This document shows positions 14,008 through 15,554 of a stretch of 15,554 bases of DNA, piece by piece (the first letter of the stretch is position 1; every line of letters begins with the position of its first letter). The translations under genes and the position numbers were made by a program. The DNA is from a bacterium (GTDB lineage: Bacteria; NPL-UPA2; JAUVJM01): assembly GCA_030596585.1 (NCBI GenBank), contig JAUVJM010000022.1, positions 1 through 15,554 on the forward strand, written 5' to 3'. Below the pieces are notes generated by a model. The model was not told the DNA's origin and made no database searches. It saw only the letters and a list, made by a program, of their open reading frames with translations.

Positions 14008-14394
14008 TTATCTCTTCGAGAACTGGAACCGCGCTCTTGCTCCACGCTGCCCGTACTTCTTGCGCTCTTTCATTCGGGGATCACGTGTTAGGAAACCGCC
14101 CTTCCTCAGCACTAATCCGAAACCCGCATCTGTCTGAAGAAGTGCCCGTGCAATTCCGTGCCTCACAGCTCCAGCCTGTCCTGAAACTCCACCACCCCCA
14201 ACCCTGGCAACGACGCGATATTTCTCAACCGTACCCGTCGCCTCCAACGGCTGCCTTACCAGCATCTCGAGAGTCTGCCTGCCGAAGTATTTCCCCAGCG
14301 GCACTCCATTCACAACCATTTCACCCTGTCCCGGCACGAGCCAGACCCGCGCCACAGATTCCTTCCTTCGTCCAGTTCCGTAATATTTATCCAT
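14008..14394 (-). CDS. rpsI: 30S ribosomal protein S9
   Basis: S9 is a universal small-subunit protein whose C-terminal tail reaches the P-site tRNA. The 128-residue frame carries the family start YYGTGRRKESVARV, the central signature GGGVSGQAGAVRHGIARAL, and the DPRMKERKKYGQRGAR basic region. It ends in the invariant SKR. The ATG overlaps the rplM stop by 8 bases, the usual tight rplM-rpsI pairing, so translation is probably coupled. A strong terminator follows. No anomaly is seen in the protein. Confidence 0.98.
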   Translation of the reverse strand: MDKYYGTGRRKESVARVWLVPGQGEMVVNGVPLGKYFGRQTLEMLVRQPLEATGTVEKYRVVARVGGGGVSGQAGAVRHGIARALLQTDAGFGLVLRKGGFLTRDPRMKERKKYGQRGARARFQFSKR

Positions 14395-14809
14395 CGATCA
14401 CCACCGGTTTCTGGGCTTGGTGAGGATGACTCGGTCCGGCATAGACTTTGAGTTTGCGCAACATAGCCCGGCCAAGACGGTTTCGAGGCAGCATTCCCTT
14501 TACTGCTTTCATCAAAACCCTCTCCGGATTCTCCGCAAGCACGGTCTTGACCTTGACCAATTTTGCCCCACCGGGAAAACCACTATGAGAAAAGAACTCT
14601 TTCTCGTCCTTCTTGTTCCCCGTAAGCACAAGTTTCTCGGCATTGACTACCACGACATGGTCGCCGGTATCCACGCTCGGAGTAAAACAGGTCTTGTGTT
14701 TCCCGCGCAGAAGCGTTGCTATCCTAGTCGCCAGCCGTCCGAGAACCTTGCCCTCAGCATCAATTAAACAAAATTCCCTGTCTATCTCACGAGGATAGTA
14801 CGTTTTCAA
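14387..14809 (-). CDS. rplM: 50S ribosomal protein L13
   Basis: L13 is an early-assembly large-subunit protein. The 140-residue protein has the DAEGKVLGRLATRIATLLRG N-terminal segment, DTGDHVVVVNAEK, the LTGNKKDEKEFFSHSGFPGG region, and the VKGMLPRNRLGRAMLRKLKVY signature, read in part here, ending in AGPSHPHQAQKP. The start is TTG at 14809, with GAGGTG 4 bases upstream; this gives the normal MKTYYPRE beginning, and no in-frame ATG is nearby. It lies 9 bases after the small membrane protein gene and overlaps rpsI by 8 bases. Confidence 0.97.
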   Translation of the reverse strand: MKTYYPREIDREFCLIDAEGKVLGRLATRIATLLRGKHKTCFTPSVDTGDHVVVVNAEKLVLTGNKKDEKEFFSHSGFPGGAKLVKVKTVLAENPERVLMKAVKGMLPRNRLGRAMLRKLKVYAGPSHPHQAQKPVVIDG

Positions 14810-14818
14810 AACCCACCT

Positions 14819-15094
14819 CTATTTTTCTTTCTTCTCTTCAGTTTCAGTTTTTTCCTCAGCCACTGCCTCCGGCTTTTTCTCTTCTTCCTTCTTAGACCTC
14901 ATCTTATCTTTGACAGACCCAATTCCTGCTCCGATAGCCACGCAACCGCCGAGAATCAGCAGTGCAGGAATCGTAGCCACAAGACCTTTCAACAGAAAGA
15001 CTATCCCCCTCTGTCCAAACCATTCAACAACCAATCCAACTATCCCCAACACAATCGCCACTATTCCACCAAGAAGACTAACCATCCTGTTCAC
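14819..15094 (-). CDS. small two-helix membrane protein of unknown function
   Basis: I do not recognise a named family. The 91-residue product has two hydrophobic segments, about residues 5-25 (glycine- and valine-rich) and 37-60, joined by a short loop with WFGQRG. A strongly charged Lys/Glu-rich tail follows (about 62-91) and is presumably cytoplasmic. There is no cleavable signal peptide motif. The gene starts at GTG 15094 or at the in-frame ATG 15085; a G-rich run with GAGG precedes both. It is the first gene after a consensus promoter (15144-15173) and lies 9 bases before rplM, so it should be co-transcribed with L13 and S9. Length, in-frame packing and composition support a real gene. 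Its role is unknown. Confidence 0.8.
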   Translation of the reverse strand: MNRMVSLLGGIVAIVLGIVGLVVEWFGQRGIVFLLKGLVATIPALLILGGCVAIGAGIGSVKDKMRSKKEEEKKPEAVAEEKTETEEKKEK

Positions 15095-15143
15095 CCCCCC
15101 TCACAAAACACCGTTGATCGAATACCTACCCTGCAATTGCTGA

Positions 15144-15173
15144 ATTATACAATCAGTTTCTTTCCTCTGTCAA
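15144..15173 (-). promoter_or_regulatory. consensus sigma70-type promoter for the small membrane protein-rplM-rpsI unit
   Basis: On the minus strand TTGACA (15173-15168) and TATAAT (15149-15144) are both exact consensus boxes, separated by 18 bases. The -35 box lies inside the last codons of the upstream propeller gene and the -10 box just past its TGA. The predicted start near 15137 leaves a leader of about 43-52 bases. Confidence 0.85.
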
Positions 15174-15554
15174 CTCTTTTTTCGCAAGCCCTGAACGGAT
15201 TACCCAAATGTCAAAACTGCCTTCATAGTCCGCTTGAAAGACTATCCACTCTCCATCAGGCGACCACCTCGGCGAATACTCGTGTAACGGACCCACGGTC
15301 AACTGGACCTCGTCGGAGCCATCCGGACTCATCTTCCACAAGTCATAGTACCCGCCGCGGTTTGAAACAAAAACAATTTCATCTTTCTCCGCAGACCAGT
15401 CCGGCTGATTATTCCACCCTTCAGAGGCTATCTTTCTCCCACTGCCCTCACAGAGATCACCGCCCGAAGAGAAGATAAGCTTTCTCGCATCGGGAGACCA
15501 GCACGGATGTTCATTGTACCCGGAGGCAGTAAGATACTGCTTCAGCTTCTCCCC
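15153..15554 (-). CDS. TolB-like PD40 beta-propeller protein, 5' part cut by window edge
   Basis: The frame is open from the window edge to TGA at 15153-15155 and gives the C-terminal 133 residues. Three propeller repeats of the WD40-like/PD40 type are visible: HPCWSPDARKLIFSS near 16-30, QPDWSAEKDEIVFVSNRGG near 51-69 followed by YDLWKMSPDGSD, and YSPRWSPDGEWIVFQA near 95-110 ending FDIWVIRSG. This pattern occurs in TolB, in the propeller of tricorn-like and prolyl-oligopeptidase proteins, and in many periplasmic or surface proteins. The N-terminus, any signal peptide and any enzymatic domain are outside the window, so TolB itself cannot be claimed. It lies directly upstream of the next gene's promoter and so probably ends a separate unit; no terminator is visible after it. 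Confidence 0.85.
   Translation of the reverse strand, partial: GEKLKQYLTASGYNEHPCWSPDARKLIFSSGGDLCEGSGRKIASEGWNNQPDWSAEKDEIVFVSNRGGYYDLWKMSPDGSDEVQLTVGPLHEYSPRWSPDGEWIVFQADYEGSFDIWVIRSGLAKKELTEERN

Noticed and set aside
1..15554. CRISPR array, tRNA/rRNA genes, transposase, phage or defence system
   Set aside because: No regularly spaced repeats, cloverleaf, rRNA-like sequence or mobile-element, phage or defence protein motif was found in the window.

Overview
The window is a stretch of bacterial chromosome, and all twelve complete protein genes and both cut-off ones lie on the minus strand. It reads from high to low coordinates as three blocks. (1) 15554-15153 is the 3' end of a gene for a TolB/PD40-type beta-propeller protein. 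(2) 15173-13935 is a compact transcription unit: a consensus promoter, a two-helix small membrane protein, rplM (L13), rpsI (S9) and an intrinsic terminator. (3) From 13914 to the left edge runs a long amino-acid biosynthesis cluster: argJ, argB, argD, argF, argG, argH, a fused lysA-dapF, dapA, a Gfo/Idh/MocA oxidoreductase, a ThuA-like gene, dapB and dapL (cut by the window edge). No gene-free stretch exceeds about 180 bases.

The arg genes encode the acetyl-recycling (ArgJ) route from N-acetylglutamate to arginine. ArgC (N-acetylglutamyl-phosphate reductase) is missing here and must be elsewhere. The dap genes encode the aminotransferase variant of the diaminopimelate route: DapA, DapB, DapL, then DapF and LysA to lysine. 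This explains why dapD, dapC and dapE are absent. Meso-diaminopimelate implies DAP-type peptidoglycan. The order arg...argH-lysA-(dapF)-dapA-dapB-dapL resembles, from memory, that of Geobacter-like deltaproteobacteria, but that is not enough to name the host. Roughly balanced base composition, several families of palindromic intergenic repeats, and a Gfo/Idh + ThuA pair suggest an uncultivated Gram-negative-type lineage. I would not assign a phylum.

The most notable points are these. There is an in-frame, linker-free LysA-DapF fusion of 683 residues. A near-consensus promoter sits so close to argJ that its mRNA should be leaderless. A Gfo/Idh-ThuA pair of visibly lower GC sits inside the dap block. 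At least four families of repeats lie between operon genes, and in two cases they supply the 3' end of a gene. I found no mobile-element gene, CRISPR array, tRNA, rRNA, riboswitch or obviously new multi-gene system; this is mainly housekeeping biosynthesis with some unusual architecture.
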